NCBI GenBank assembly: GCA_018398805.1
Contig: JAGFBZ010002139.1
Location: 62,001 to 126,000, forward strand
Direction of reading: 5' to 3'
Length of the DNA stretch: 64,000 nucleotides
Source of the DNA: Hirundichthys speculiger
Taxonomy: Eukaryota; Chordata; Actinopteri; Beloniformes; Exocoetidae
Positions 33,349 to 44,689 of the stretch are shown here, one piece after another (position 1 is the first letter of the stretch; every line of letters begins with the position of its first letter). The notes beneath the pieces are model-generated. The model did not search any database. It was not told the origin of the DNA and worked only from the letters and a program-made list of their open reading frames with translations. A program made the position numbers and the translations under genes.

Positions 33349-35468
33349 GCGCCTGGTCAGTGAGCCCTATGAGCGTCTGCTGGAGGAGTCCAAAGCGCTG
33401 TCTGGAGGTGATGTGCAGGAGGCTTTTAGATCGTCCACCATCCGCCAAGCTGCTCAGAAAACCTTGCAGATGGACACATGCTCGTTGCCTGTTGAAACAA
33501 CATCTCCAGCTTGCTCTATCTCTGGGAGTGAGGTGTCGGCTCTCCTGGACTGCCATAATGAGTGGGATACAGTTACGAGGATGAGGTCTTTGGTACTGGT
33601 TGACCATGTCCAGACTGTCATGTCTATCGGTCAAGACGTTTTGCCGTCCATCTCCAAAAACGATCTCAGAGACAAGCAACGGGGAGATCCTGAATTGGCT
33701 AGGGTGCTGTTTTATGTTGAGCGCCGTCGACGGCCTTCAAGGAGAGAGAGGCCTAATGAGTCTGTGACTGCTTTGAGGTTGATGAAGCAGTGGGACAAGT
33801 TGGTGGTCAAGGATGGCATACTGTACCGTGTGTCCAGAGATCCTGTCTCCAGGAAAAAGAGGAACCAGTTTGTGGTGCCTATGTCTCTGAGAGATGATGC
33901 CTTGCGTGGGTGCCACGATGACGCAGGTCACCAGGGTCAGGACAGGACTTTATCCCTTGTGAAGCAGAGGTTCTATTGGAGCTCTATGGAGCGAGATGTG
34001 AGAGATCATGTCAAATGCTGTGTCAGGTGTGTCATGGGCAAGACCACAGAACCTGAAGGCCGTGCACCTCTCGAGAGTATCAGAACCACCGCACCAATGG
34101 AATTGGTGTGCATAGACTTTTGGTCTGCGGAGGATTCTAAGAACCGTCCTGTTGATGTCTTGGTCGTAACGGACCACTTCACTAGACTGTCACATGCCTT
34201 CTACTGCCCTGATCAGACTGCCAAGCAGGTTGCACGGCGGTTGTGGGATAACTTCTTCTGTTATTATGGCTTTCCTGAGAGGATTCACTCGGATCAAGGG
34301 GCAAACTTTGAGAGCGAGTTGATAGCGGCGCTTCTTCAAGTTTCGGGTGTCAAGAAGTCTTACACCACTGCTTATCATCCGATGGGGAACGGCTCCGCTG
34401 AGCGTTTCAACCGCACTCTAGGAAGTATGCTCAGAACGCTCTCACCTCGTTCTAAACAGGCTTGGCCTCAAATGTTGCACACCTTGACGTTCATGTACAA
34501 TAGCACCACGCATGAAACAACTGGTTTTCCCCCTTTCTATTTAATGTTTGGCCGTGCCTCGTCTGCCTGTTGATGTGCTGTTCAAATCTGCTCTGAGAGA
34601 TGACAGTGAGGTTGCATTCCCTCAGTATGTTGAAGAGCTGAGGAGAGATCTTCGTGAGGCCATGATCCTAGCCGAGAAGCATGCAGGTGCTGAGCAGAGG
34701 CGGCAGGCGGCCTTATACAACCGGAGAGTCAAGGGAGTGGAGATCGAGCCTGGTGACAGGGTTCTTCTGGCGAACAAGGGTGAAAGAGGACGGAGGAAGT
34801 TGGCGGACCGATGGGGCGGTGTGGTTTACACAGTGGTCAACAGCAATCCTCAGACTCACACCTTTGAGATTCGGAATCCCATGTCAGGCCAGTCAAAGAT
34901 CGTCCACCGCAATTTGTTGCTTTGTGTGAATTTCTTGCCAGTCCTGCCTGAGGCTGATGACTCTGGCTCCTTTGTTTCCTCCTGTGCTTTAGAGGAGAGT
35001 GCAACAGTTGATCTCTCCATTGAGCGGCTCACGCGGTCTGATGTGGCATCTCTGGGCTCCTGCAATTTGGATGTTACCTCTCTCCAGCTTACAAAGTCTG
35101 ATTCTGGGTTAGACAATGTCGCTCGTATTCAAGACTGGGTCTCTCACATCCCCATGGCCCGTCCTGATCGGGTGCCCGCTGTTATGTTTGCGGCTCCTGA
35201 TCTAAGTGCTCAGGTCCCTGATTCAGCTACCCCAGCCCCTGTTTCAGCTGCCCCTGCCCCTGATTCAGCTGCCCCTGATTCCAGTGCCCTATCCCCTTAT
35301 TCAGGTGCCCCTTTTAATGGATCCTGTTACCCAGGAGGCCATGATGGCGTTTCCTCTGGCACCTTGCAGGTGTCACCATCTGGTCGTCGTAGAACCAGAG
35401 CTGGTCGTGTTGTTAGACCAGTCAACAGGCTTATCCAGACTATGAACAGGCAAACTTTACGTACTTAG
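33302..35468 (+). pseudogene. pol (integrase and C-terminal tail) of element 1, broken
   Basis: The integrase has an H-H-C-C zinc domain (GCHDDAGHQGQ ... CCVRCVMGK). The catalytic triad is D in VCIDFWSAED, D in HSDQGANFES and E in GNGSAERFNR. A frameshift near 34550-34570 separates the catalytic core from the C-terminal domain (YNRRVKGVEIEPGDRVLL, VHRNLLL). The tail carries a short Pro/Ala/Asp repeat (about 35210-35310, APDS-type units) and ends in RRRTRAGRVVRPVNRLIQ, typical of fish Ty3 elements. No chromodomain and no envelope gene are seen. Confidence 0.87.
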
Positions 35469-36448
35469 AGGTATTAGCTGTAGGCGTGGGCTGGTTGTGT
35501 TCTTCGCCTGTGATGTGATTCTTTTTTTTTTTGTTTTCTTTTGATCTGTACTGTTATATACGATTGAGCTGGGTTTGGATTGAGTTTAAGAAGTGTATTC
35601 AGGCACTTTTCGTGTCATCAGTGAAGGGTTTGTGTTATGTGTTGAACTACTTTCCTGAGCTCTTTATTGAGCAGCCTAGTGGCTTGACAGAGCACGTCAC
35701 TTTAGTGTCTGTGCTATATTCATTCGAAGTGTTTGCTCATGTGATAGGTCAGGATTCCCTTGAAATCTATGGGCCTGATTTACTAAAGGTTTGCGTGCGT
35801 AAAAACGTGTGCAAACTTGACACCACCCGTAAACCAATGCGCAAGCTAATTTACTAACAGTGTGCAAAGAGGACTGCGCCTCTCAAATCAGCAAAATAGC
35901 ACACGCTGTTCATTTAGCACTTTTGCCCTGATGAATAAACAATATGGGGCGTACCCGCCAGAAAGCGCAAAATACTGGGAGGGGAAAATGCAAATAGGTT
36001 CATTTACCACACGCAATGAGATTTACCAACCCTGAAAGTAATTGCGGGGATTGTGATTGCGTCTGTATTTAGTACGTTCGAAAGGAAGGTGCTATTCTGT
36101 CCAGCATTACGCACCGATGGCTGCTGTTATTGTGGCAAGGAGGCGACATCGCCAAAATCAAAGAATACGCAGAGAGAGAGTCTTTCGGACTCGTGTAAAT
36201 TTGTTAGCACATGCAAAAGGAGAAATATTTTATTTGAATGTTAAATCGAGTATTATTCAGCAAAAGGTTGCCACAGGAGGCACCAGGGTTTCCGTTGTCT
36301 GGTAATTGCTGGACTTTGTCTGGTAAAATATGCGGAAGTCCGGGATTTTATAATCTCTCCGGTCAAAATGTCCGGTGAAAATACTCCTCCCAAGCAGAAT
36401 TTCAGTTGTAATAAAATGGGTTATTTCCACATCATTTTATGAAAAACA

Positions 36449-36575
36449 CCTCGGGATTCTCCCAGAGGAGCTGGTGGAAGCGGCTGGGGGATCTGGACCT
36501 CTGAAGCTGCTGCCCCAGCGACCCGACTTCGGATAAGCGGAAGCTAATGGATGGATGGATGGATGGATGGATGGA
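36449..36575 (+). mobile_element. 5'-truncated RTE/Rex3-type LINE tail with target duplication
   Basis: AGGAGCTGGTGGAAGCGGCT ... GCGACCCGACTTCGGATAAG and an (ATGG)n tail match the 3' end of a fish RTE-type LINE. It is flanked by about 14 bp TTTTATGAAAAA(A)CA (36435-36448, 36576-36590). It is inserted in the Harbinger element, giving three nested layers with LTR element 1. Confidence 0.8.
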
Positions 36576-36737
36576 TTTTATGAAAAAACATATACTTTTT
36601 TTACGAATGAGTAGTGTGTGAGGACGAGTGGGCTCCAGCCACAGCTCCACTCATTGATGCCACAGCTGCGCGCAGAGACGCATCTCCGTAATGACAGCGC
36701 TCCGCGGTTATGGAGGCTTGAACTTCTCAACGGTCAC

Positions 36738-37031
36738 TTAACCACCCGTCTTGTTTGCCGAAGTTTTATTAAAGGCCACTTTTTCTTTAGTTCCTCGCCT
36801 TATATCTTGCCACCTTCTTTTAACCTCATCTGCCATTCTTTTTGTCTTACCAACTGCATTTATTCCATCGCACATTTTCTCCCATATTGCGTTTCTTTTG
36901 GTAATGTTTAAATTTCTTTGCTTTAGTTCATGAATGTGTTTATTTGCCTCTTCCACTAATATCTCTAACTCCAACTCGTCAAATTTCATTTTGCGCTTGC
37001 GTCTATCCTGCTTTCCATCCAGACTCTCCAT
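36738..37031 (-). CDS. Harbinger Myb/SANT-like DNA-binding protein
   Basis: This is an uninterrupted 97-codon frame starting MESLDGKQDRRKRKMKFDEL. It has the trihelix Myb/SANT pattern used by the second gene of Harbinger elements: LELEILVEEANKHIHELKQR, then KRNAIWEKMCDGINAV and RMADEVKRRWQDIRRGTKE. In this superfamily the Myb-like protein binds the element ends and helps import the transposase into the nucleus. Here the transposase gene is gone, so the protein could only act with a partner from elsewhere. The family normally has more residues C-terminal to this domain, so it is short and may be truncated. Confidence 0.75.
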   Translation of the reverse strand: MESLDGKQDRRKRKMKFDELELEILVEEANKHIHELKQRNLNITKRNAIWEKMCDGINAVGKTKRMADEVKRRWQDIRRGTKEKVAFNKTSANKTGG

Positions 37032-37247
37032 GGCGCAAACCGTAAGACACGCAACACCTCATTTAAATACTGCGGTTTGCACCCGTTATCAATTGCGCGA
37101 GCATTCTTAGTTGATCACCCGCAAAACACACAACAACAGCACGCGCAAACTTTTTCAGTGCACACGCAATTTAGTACTCTTTATTTAGGATCTTAGTAAA
37201 TCAGGCCCTATGTGTTTTAAAATTTTGACGAATTCAGGGGTGGAGAA

Positions 37248-38088
37248 TGTAACAGGATTGATAATGTATTTGAAATACGTCAAAATTATTTTGTATTATG
37301 GTTAAGCTATGCAAGGCTCTATGCAATTTTCCCTCTGGTGTAATGTGGCGAAATGTCGCCCTCTGGTGGCAGGTGGTGTCTATATAAATGACAGGAAACG
37401 GCTAGCGTGCCCTCTTGTGCTGCCGATTTCCTGTTATGGTAGGTTACAAACAGCTCCGTGATTTTTCATATATTAATCTAAAAAATACTAATTTCACTCA
37501 AATCAAAGTACATATTGAGTTAGATGAATGTTGTGGGCATGTTTTACAATTATTATTAAGTTAAAACATGTACAGTTTTCTATTCTGCTCTAACATGATG
37601 ACTTGCAAGATTCAGCATAGAACTGCACAATAGTAATGGCGCAGCCCATTGAAATGTACTGTTTTCTTCCTGTTCTGATGTTAGAAGCTGTGTTATACGA
37701 GCCATACAGTCACCACCAACCACCATTGTGTTGTTGTTCAACAGGTATGTTGTGAAGGGAAATATGGTTTTGCTTTCATGATTTAAATATTTAAGAGCCT
37801 TTGCATTTAGTTAGTATCAAGTTACTATATTAGTTCATTGAAAATAGATGGAAAAAAGGTTGATAACTATGTTTGTCATGCTTTCTGTAAATTGTTGAAA
37901 ATATACGATCACATGCGCCCTCTTGTGCTGCCGATTTCCTGTTATGGAGCTGTGTTATACGAGCCATACAGTCACCACCAACCACCATTGTGTTGTTGTT
38001 CAACAGAGTTGGCAATAAACGCTATCAACCTGAGAGAAGTTTGCTGTCATCAATCTGCTGGGAGTGGGCCAGAATAGAGGGAGTTACA
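37248..38088 (+). repeat. 3' LTR of element 1
   Basis: It has the same architecture as the 5' LTR: block A about 37407-37438, intron-like 37439-37684 (246 bp), B 37685-37744, and the spliced A+B copy 37915-38006. It lacks four to five bases (ttgtg/tg) just before the second A block relative to the 5' LTR. Confidence 0.9.
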
Positions 38089-38175
38089 AACAGACGAGGT
38101 GGACGGCGACGACAGACTGGAGCCAGGAGCCGACGGGAATTAGGAGCGGATGAGGTGGACGGCGACGGGTTTTTT

Positions 38176-38460
38176 ACCTGCCATTATCCTTGTTTCGGAT
38201 ATAATATTATAATTTTAGTTAATGATATTTGCTCGGGGGTCATGATCTGGGTCTCTGTAAAGCATCTGGAGACAATTGACATTGTAACAGACGCTATACA
38301 AATAAAATTGAATTGAATTGAATATTGGGAGACTGGCGACCTGTCCAGGTGGACCCCTGCCTTTCGCCCGAAGTGAGCTGGGATTGGCTCTAGCAGATCT
38401 CCGTGACCCTGCATAGGATTAAGCGGGTATAGATAGATGGATGGATCGATGGATGAATAT
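38176..38460 (+). repeat. Two LINE/SINE 3' tails
   Basis: 38176-38330 (GCCATTATCCTTGTTTCGGA ... CAAATAAAATTGAATTGAAT) is a LINE 3' end with an (ATTGA)n tail, also found at 42040-42190. 38330-38460 (GACTGGCGACCTGTCCAGGT ... GGATGGATCGATGGATG) is the tail of the (ATGG)n family at 44370. Confidence 0.65.
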
Positions 38461-38865
38461 CGGGAGTCCAATAGTTCATTCAAGGCAGCAATGGACATCC
38501 CAGCAGGTTCACTTTAAGCTCAATTAGAAGGTTAAAGGTTAAAGCTGCGTGACCGCTGTGACTGGCCTCCAGTGCATTATGGGTTACAGAAAGGTCGACT
38601 GTTTTCCTGGAAGCAGCAAACTGGAAGCAGCAAACTGTCCACTAATCTCTCAGACACGTGAGCCACAGATTCTGCAGGATGCGAGCAGCCACAACTATTT
38701 CTGTTATTCATACCATGAAAAGGGTGAAGCGGCGTGGAAAAAAAGCTGAAATGGAGAAGGATCGGTGGTTCTGGACCTCAGAGCAGCCTGAAAGCTGTGG
38801 AGAAACAACTGCACACAAACCTGGATGAAGTGAAGCAACAGACTTCGACAGAAATGATTATTTAA

Positions 38866-38960
38866 AAAAAAAAAAAAAAAGAGAGAGAGAGAGCCCTTAC
38901 TACTACATTAAATTTCCCTTTATGGGATAAATAAAGTATTTTTTCATTTTTTCATTTTCA
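38866..38960 (+). repeat. Rex1-type LINE 3' tail, inverted relative to 39545
   Basis: Poly-A, (GA)n, GCCCTTACTACTACATTAAA, TTTCCCTTTATGGGATAAAT and AAAGTA repeat, in reverse orientation, the 3' end of the LINE at 39560-41310. The two tails face each other about 600 bp apart. Confidence 0.8.
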
Positions 38961-39540
38961 TTTATTTCTGCTGAACGTGGGTCTGCAGGGCGCTGGATAA
39001 TGGGGAGCTCTTAGTTTCTCGGTGTCCCAGCTCAGAGGAGGCTCACGCTGCCCTCCTCCTCCAAAAACAAGGGATTAAAGTCCGGCGGGCCTTTCACAAC
39101 CATTAAAAGATGCTCCAATGAAGACTTTCAGGTGTCCTTCTGGCCCATTTTTCCTGCAAACACATCTGAAGGTCTGCAGCAGAAGAGTTAATTAACGTTG
39201 CCGGGGGACGCGGCTGCAACCCCAAACCATCGCAGACCCGGGATCCTGATAACAGTCTGGATCATCCTTTTCATCTTTGCTTCAGAGAAGAGATGAAAAA
39301 GGAAAAAAGAAAGACCCGGGATACTAATTTATGTGAACACAGCACATGATGGTCCATCCCACGTTAAAGTTAATATGAGTGTAAAGGGGCATTTGTGAAT
39401 AAACAGCCATAAATGACAGTTTTGTCCATATGAAGACAGTTACAGTAGGATGACATGCTTGGACACCCTCAGAGGACATTCACAGGAACATTCTGGAATT
39501 AAAACCATCCTATTAGAGTATATGAAATGAAATGAAAAAA
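38961..39540. other. Unique-looking interval, no gene
   Basis: Moderately GC-rich sequence (about 39000-39320) without transposon ends or convincing frames lies between the two opposed LINE tails. It could be single-copy DNA. Confidence 0.35.
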
Positions 39541-39544
39541 TGAA

Positions 39545-41310
39545 ATGAAAAAATACTTTATTTATCCCATAAAGGGAAATTCAATGTAGTAAGGGCTCTC
39601 TCTTTTTTTTTTTTTTTTTTTTAATAAAAAACAGACAGAAATAATAATAATAATATAATAACAGGTGTTAAGTCTTGTTGTGGAGGCTGATGGCTGCTGG
39701 CAGGAATGATCTTCTGTATCTTTCCGTCTTGCAACGGACCTGAAGAAGCCTCTCACTGAACACACTCTGTTGTTTGATCACTGTGTCGTGGAGAGGGTGT
39801 GAAGAGTCCTTCATCATCTTCATCAGCTTGTGCAGCATTCTTTTTTGTACAATCAGTTCCAGCGGCTCCAGAGTTCCACCCAGCACAGATCCAGCTTTCC
39901 TGATCAGTTTGTTGATTCTCTTCAGGTCTCTGGTTCTGATGCTGCTGCCCCAGCAGATGGCTGCAAAGCTGATTGCACTTTCAACAACAGACCTATAGAA
40001 GATGTGCAACATCTTGGTGCAGACATTAAAAGATCTCAACTTTCTTAAAAAGTAGAGTCTGCTCTGACCTTTCTTGTAGATGTATTCTGTGTTGCATTTC
40101 CACTCCAGTCTGTTGTCAAGCTGAACTCCAAGATACTTGTATTCCTCCACCACCTCCACCTCCTTTCCCAGGATGGAAACACTGCTGTGTTGATTCTTGC
40201 TCCTCCTGAAGTCGACAATCATCTCCTTAGTTTTGCTGGTATTTAATACGAGATGATTGTTACTACACCATTTCACAAACTGACAGATCAGTTCTTTGTA
40301 CTCTGCTTCTTGTCCGTTGCTGATACACCCAACAACTGCAGAGTCATCAGAGTATTTCTGCAGATGACAGGACTCAGAGTTGTACTGGAAGTCAGAGGTG
40401 TAGAGCGTGAAGAGAAATGGTGAGAGAACAGTTCCTTGTGGTGCTCCAATGCTGCTGACTTCCATCTCAGACACACAACCTTTCAGTCTCACAAACTGTG
40501 GTCTGTTTGTGAGGTAGTCATAAATCCAGGAGGTTGTGGAGGAATCCACCCGGAACTTATGGAGCTTCTCACATAACAACGCAGGCTGAATTGTATTAAA
40601 AGCACTTGAGAAATCAAAGAACATGACCCTCAAAGTGCTGCCTGATTGGTCCAGATGAGAGTGGGCTCTGTGAAGCAGGTAGATGATGGCATCTTCAACC
40701 CCAAGCCCATTACGATATGCAAACTGTAATGGGTCCTGAAAGGTGCTGACCTGCTTGTTGAGGTGGACCAGTAAGAGTCTCTCCAGGACTTTCATGATGT
40801 GAGATGTCAGGGCAACTGGTCTGTAGTCATTAGGTTCAGCTGGTTGTGGTTTTTTAGGCACTGGAACAAGGCAGGATGTTTTCCACAGCACAGGAACTGT
40901 TCTCTGTCCCAAACTGGTGTTGAAGAGGTGCTGGAGAATCGGACACAGTTGCAATGAGCAGGTCTTGAGAACTCTGGGACAGACACCGTCTGGACCTGCA
41001 GCCTTGTTCTGGTTCAGTTTCTCAAGTTGTTTTTTGACCTGATTGCAGGAGACAGACAGAGTGGAGGGGGAGGCAGAGGAGGTCTCTGAGGTGGAGAAAG
41101 ATGATGCTGGTTTCTGGTCCATGACTGAGCTGCAGGGTGACAGAGCGGAGGTGACAGGAAAGCTGTGGGCTCACGGAGGGTGTGTGGTCTGTTGGGCTGG
41201 AGGCAGGGGGGGAACTGAACCTATTGAAGAACGTGTTCAGTTCATTAGCTCTGTCCAGACCTCCATCAGTCTGGTCCCCCTTTGCCTTGAAGCCGGTGAT
41301 CTTAACTATT
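39545..41310 (-). mobile_element. 5'-truncated Rex1-type (CR1 group) LINE
   Basis: The minus-strand element runs from a truncated RT start near 41310 to a 3' tail (TTTCCCTTTATGGGATAAAT followed by AAAGTATTTTTTCATTTCAT) at about 39530-39600. The tail has poly-T/GA low complexity (39601-39622 on the plus strand). The endonuclease is missing. A frame interruption lies upstream of 41122 (GGLDRANELNTFFNRFSSPL, then a stop). Confidence 0.9.
39668..41122 (-). pseudogene. LINE ORF2 reverse transcriptase, N-terminally truncated
   Basis: A 484-codon frame contains the RT fingers motif (NKAAGPDGVCPRVLK), the catalytic Asp block (MFFDFSSAFNTIQP), GAPQGTVLSPFLFTLYTSDF and a palm motif, KYSDDSAVVG. The normal LINE motif is [FY]xDD, and here it is YSDD. 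LNTSKTKEMIVDFRR, YKYLGVQLDN and the C-terminal LNKLIRKAGSVLG-like region follow. It copies LINE RNA into DNA at a nick. The endonuclease part is absent, and the ATG at 41122 is internal rather than a natural start, because homologous codons continue upstream past a stop. Confidence 0.88.
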
Positions 41311-41829
41311 ATTAGTAGTTAAGGAGTGTAAACTATTGTCAGAACTGACTGCTATTTTAAGCCTCTGACGAGACCCAAAAATGTCATTCCACTTAAGTGA
41401 AACCGAGGTAATTTTAAATTAAAGTGTACGCAAAAAAATGTTTGTACCGGCCTTTCCATCACTCCATCACTGCTGTGATGCAAGTCGACTGCTGACTTTG
41501 TTCAAAGAACTGTCAAACACAAAAGGAGGAGGGTTAATGCCTCCGCTTCCACAAACCTTGATCAGAATTTAAACGACACCAGCGTTAGACCTGAGTGGAC
41601 TCAGACCCGACTGGCCTGCACAGACCTTCCTGTTCGTCTGCAGGGACCCGATCCACACTATCCTTTACGTGGACTGACAGTTTGGAGTCTTCTCGGAGGC
41701 TTAAAATAGCAGCTGATTTTGGCGTGGCCCCCATTCTAATATTAATAGTAATTTTGCCTCTAACACATATTCTATTTGAACTCAAAACCGCTTCCATTCA
41801 TGCTATTTTGGTCCCTAACAAAGGTTTAC
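41311..41829. other. No gene recognised
   Basis: This is spacer between the LINE and the next repeat. Short frames only. Confidence 0.35.
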
Positions 41830-42190
41830 AGTCCTTATGACAGGCCTGGGCTTGCTTTAACTCCAGAACGCATCCCTGTCCCGTCTTCCTCCTCTTTTCT
41901 TCCTTTATCCAGCTGGTCTTCATTAGGAAGGTCCCCCCCTGTGATCCAGGTCCTGATCAAGCTTTCTTTCTCTTATGGGGGAGTTTTTTCTTGACACTCT
42001 TTAGCTGAAAGGTTTTTTGTCCTGCTACAGGTTTTTTACATGCCATTATCCTTGCTTCGGATTTAATATTATAATTTTAGTTAATGATATTTGCTCGGGG
42101 GTCAGGATCTGGGTCTCTGTAGAGACATGGAGACAACTGACATTGTAACAGAAACTATACAAATAAAATTGAATTGAATTGAACTGAATT
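41830..42190 (+). repeat. LINE 3' UTR/tail with (GAATT)n
   Basis: GGTCCCCCCCTGTGATCCAG ... TTATGGGGGAGTTTTTTCTT, then TTTGCTCGGGGGTCAGGATC, CTGGGTCTCTGTAGAG and AATAAAATTGAATTGAATTG form a common fish LINE 3' region with a pentamer tail. The last 150 bp are shared with 38176-38330. Confidence 0.65.
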
Positions 42191-42286
42191 TGATCTGAAG
42201 TGGCTTAAAAACATTTGAGATTCTTTAATCGCCCGCTTGCCAGCATCTCTGTCACATCTATCCAACCATGGCCATTGATTAGTGTA

Positions 42287-43014
42287 CAGTGGTACCTCAA
42301 CTTACGAAAGTCTCTACATATGAAATTTTCAGGTTAAGAAACTCCTCAACGGGAAAATATTGCCTCTAGTTACGAAAGAAATTTCAGGATACGAAAGTCA
42401 TAAATCCAGTAGCGCTGCTACTCTCAGCTCCCAGAGTTTACTGAACATAAACATAGCTGTCAGCTCTGTATCTCGGTTTGAAAGCGGTGCGTCCGAGCTG
42501 CTCTGCCATTGGCTATCGCTTAGCATCTTCCTGGCATCCCATTGGGTAGGAGGGCCCCTTGTCTGTATGAGCTTAACCCAGCAACGAACGTAAACAAACT
42601 ATTTTACCTCTGCCAAGGAGGTTATGGTTTTGCCAGCGTTTATCTGTCTGTCTGAATGGTCTGAATGAAATTTTCAGGAGTTGTCAGAAATGTGAAAAGG
42701 AAGAACTGATTTCATTTTGGGTGTGATCCGGAAGAAATCCTGGATTCTGAATCACTTTCAATTTTTTCATAATTGTTGCATTTAGTGGAGGTCTGCGCTG
42801 TCTGAGTGCTTTTCTAGTTCTAACATGTATTTCTTACAGGTTTTTATGTCATTTCATGTATTATTTATAATTTATTAAAAATTTATGTTCGTATTTTGGG
42901 GGGGCTTGGAACGTATTAGGGCATTTACATGGAAAACGCGTCTCTACTTACGAAAGTTTCAGATTACGAAACTACTTCCAGAACCAATTAATTTCGTAAG
43001 TAGTGGTACCACTG
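42287..43014. mobile_element. Tigger/pogo-like element (728 bp)
   Basis: Inverted termini CAGTGGTACC (CAGTGGTACCTCAACTTACG left; CAGTGGTACCACTACTTACG right) are flanked by TA (42285-42286, 43015-43016). CTTACGAAA motifs recur inside both ends. There is no transposase. A complete copy of another dispersed repeat is nested at 42606-42817. Confidence 0.88.
42606..42817 (+). repeat. Dispersed repeat nested in Tigger-like element
   Basis: ACCTCTGCCAAGGAGGTTAT ... GATCCGGAAGAAATCCTGGA ... GGAGGTCTGCGCTGTCTGAG followed by TGCTTTTCTAGTT is a compact copy of the family also seen at 14690-15480. Its class is not known to me. Confidence 0.6.
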
Positions 43015-43016
43015 TA

Positions 43017-44369
43017 TTTGATTCAATCTGAGTCAGATTTCTTTGGTTCAGTTAAATTAATCTGTACCCTCTGGGGCAACAACTGCTGCCAGGTGAAATG
43101 TGAGAGCCTTAAGGGATGCTGCACGTCAACGCGTTTGAACAAACCAATAGAAGAAAAGAAATGTTTAAAGTGACGCAAAGGAAATTTGGCCATTTACGGA
43201 CGGCACATAGGAGTCCCTTCCTGCGGTCGTGGTGTTGTAATGTGTTTTGGTGAAAGGTTTCCCCCTGTAAATAATCTTTTTGCACCTAATCTGAATGTCC
43301 TGTTCCATATTCTACCAGTTCTATTCTATTCCAACCCAGTTGCGTAACTGGCAGGGAACCATCGTAGCATGATGTGTCGTTCAGAAACAACAGCAAACCT
43401 TAGCAGGTGTACTGAAACAGCCATCTCTCCTCCTGTTTATCTTGGAAGGGTGCACTCCTAGTCTTTTATGACATCTAACTCCCACAACCATGGCTTTAAT
43501 GGACCTCTGCGCAGTCACCTGGGACATGGCAAACAAATGTAAAGTGGTGTGTGCAGCCAGATGCAGACAAAGAGTTATTAGATTATGCATGGGCGCTGTG
43601 ACGGCTCAAGTAAATACTCCGGAAATCTGTTGTATTAAAGTTTGAACTTTCTAAGTTGTAAATTTAAAAAAAAGGCGTAAAGGCTTATGGAGTTGAGAGG
43701 AAGCATCCGTTAGGGCATTATCTCAGCAGGAGCACGAAGCAACGCATTGGAGCTGTCTCCGGTGACTAAGCTCCTACAAAGAGGTGGTAATCTGACTAAG
43801 GTGAAATAAATCACGAGTGGTGAGGGAATTGGGTTGTTCAGAGGAGCCATAGACAATAAAACGCTGGCTGTTTATGGGATAATAGAGAAAAGCCACCTGA
43901 GGACGGCGTGATAACCGACCAGGAAGGCAGAGGCAGGTGCTACGGTACCAACGAGGCTCTGATCACAAACTTCTAAAAGGGCACCATTGATATATTTAAA
44001 TGTGCACAGCTTTATTCTAGATGTAATATGTGCCTTGAGTAAAATTTCTGGCTACACCATTAATAATACAAAATCTTCTCTTCTATTGTTTAATGAGACA
44101 TATTCTGAAAGTCCAAAACCACACATCTTCAAAGTTGTGGATCACTTTACTCACCAAAGATAGAAATTTGGCGTGAGATAAACTTAATTGTTAGATCCAA
44201 CTGTGAATCTTTTATCAATGACATAACAGTATTAGTCGATAGGTGAATGTCCTCTGCCGGCATCTTTCATTGGTAGAATTAATGTTATAAAAATGAATAT
44301 GCTGCTAAAAATGTTATTTATATTTCAGAATTTACCTCTGCCTCCATCAACTGATTTTTTTGGTAAAAT
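43017..44369. other. No gene recognised
   Basis: A minus-strand frame near 43381-43590 and other short frames have no motif support. No transposon ends were identified. Confidence 0.4.
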
Positions 44370-44680
44370 GAAAAAGTTGTTTGCATGTTCTCCCCGTGCT
44401 TGCGTGGGTTTCCTCCGGGTACTCCGGCTTCCTCCCACAGTCCTAAGACATGCATGTCAGGTTAATTGAGTAATTCTAAAATTGCCCATAGGAGTGAGTG
44501 TGAGTGTGAAAGGTTGTTTGTCTGTATGTGGCCCTGCGATGGACTGGCGACCTGTCCAGGGTGTACCCCTGCCTTTTGCCCATAGACGGCTGGGATAAGC
44601 TCCAGCAGATCCCCGTGACCCTTCAAGGATAAAACGGGTATAGAAAATGGATGGAGAAATGGATGGATGGATGAAAAAGT
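44370..44680 (+). repeat. Fish LINE/SINE-type repeat with (ATGG)n tail
   Basis: TGCATGTTCTCCCCGTGCTT, CTCCGGGTACTCCGGCTTCC, CTGCGATGGACTGGCGACCT, GTCCAGGGTGTACCCCTGCC, GGGATAAGCTCCAGCAGATC and ACGGGTATAGAAAATGGATG form a highly abundant fish retroposon ending in ATGG repeats. Its mobility by retroposition is supported by the 44-bp insertion of the same tail at 61195-61238. Confidence 0.75.
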
Positions 44681-44689
44681 TATTCACTG

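Larger units (their letters stand above)
35771..37208 (-). mobile_element. PIF-Harbinger element nested in LTR element 1
   Basis: Inverted termini GGGCCTGATTTACTAA are flanked by TAT on both sides (35768-35770, 37209-37211), a 3-bp target duplication. It carries only a Myb/SANT-like gene (36738-37031, minus). The DDE transposase is missing. It sits between pol and the 3' LTR, so it arrived after that element. A small RTE-type tail is nested inside it. Confidence 0.9.
27924..38088 (+). mobile_element. Ty3-type LTR retrotransposon, element 1
   Basis: Two LTRs of about 845 bp (27924-28769, 37248-38088), each TGTAAC...GTTACA, flank gag and pol in the order protease, reverse transcriptase, RNase H, integrase. 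The flanks are AACA on both sides, a 4-bp target duplication. A primer-site-like TGGTGCCGTGACC follows the 5' LTR, and the purine-rich AGGGGTGGAGAA precedes the 3' LTR. The LTRs differ at only about five sites plus one 4-5-bp indel, so the insertion is recent. Even so, the coding region is broken by a TA microsatellite, stops and frameshifts. A Harbinger element (35771-37208) is nested before the 3' LTR. Confidence 0.93.
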
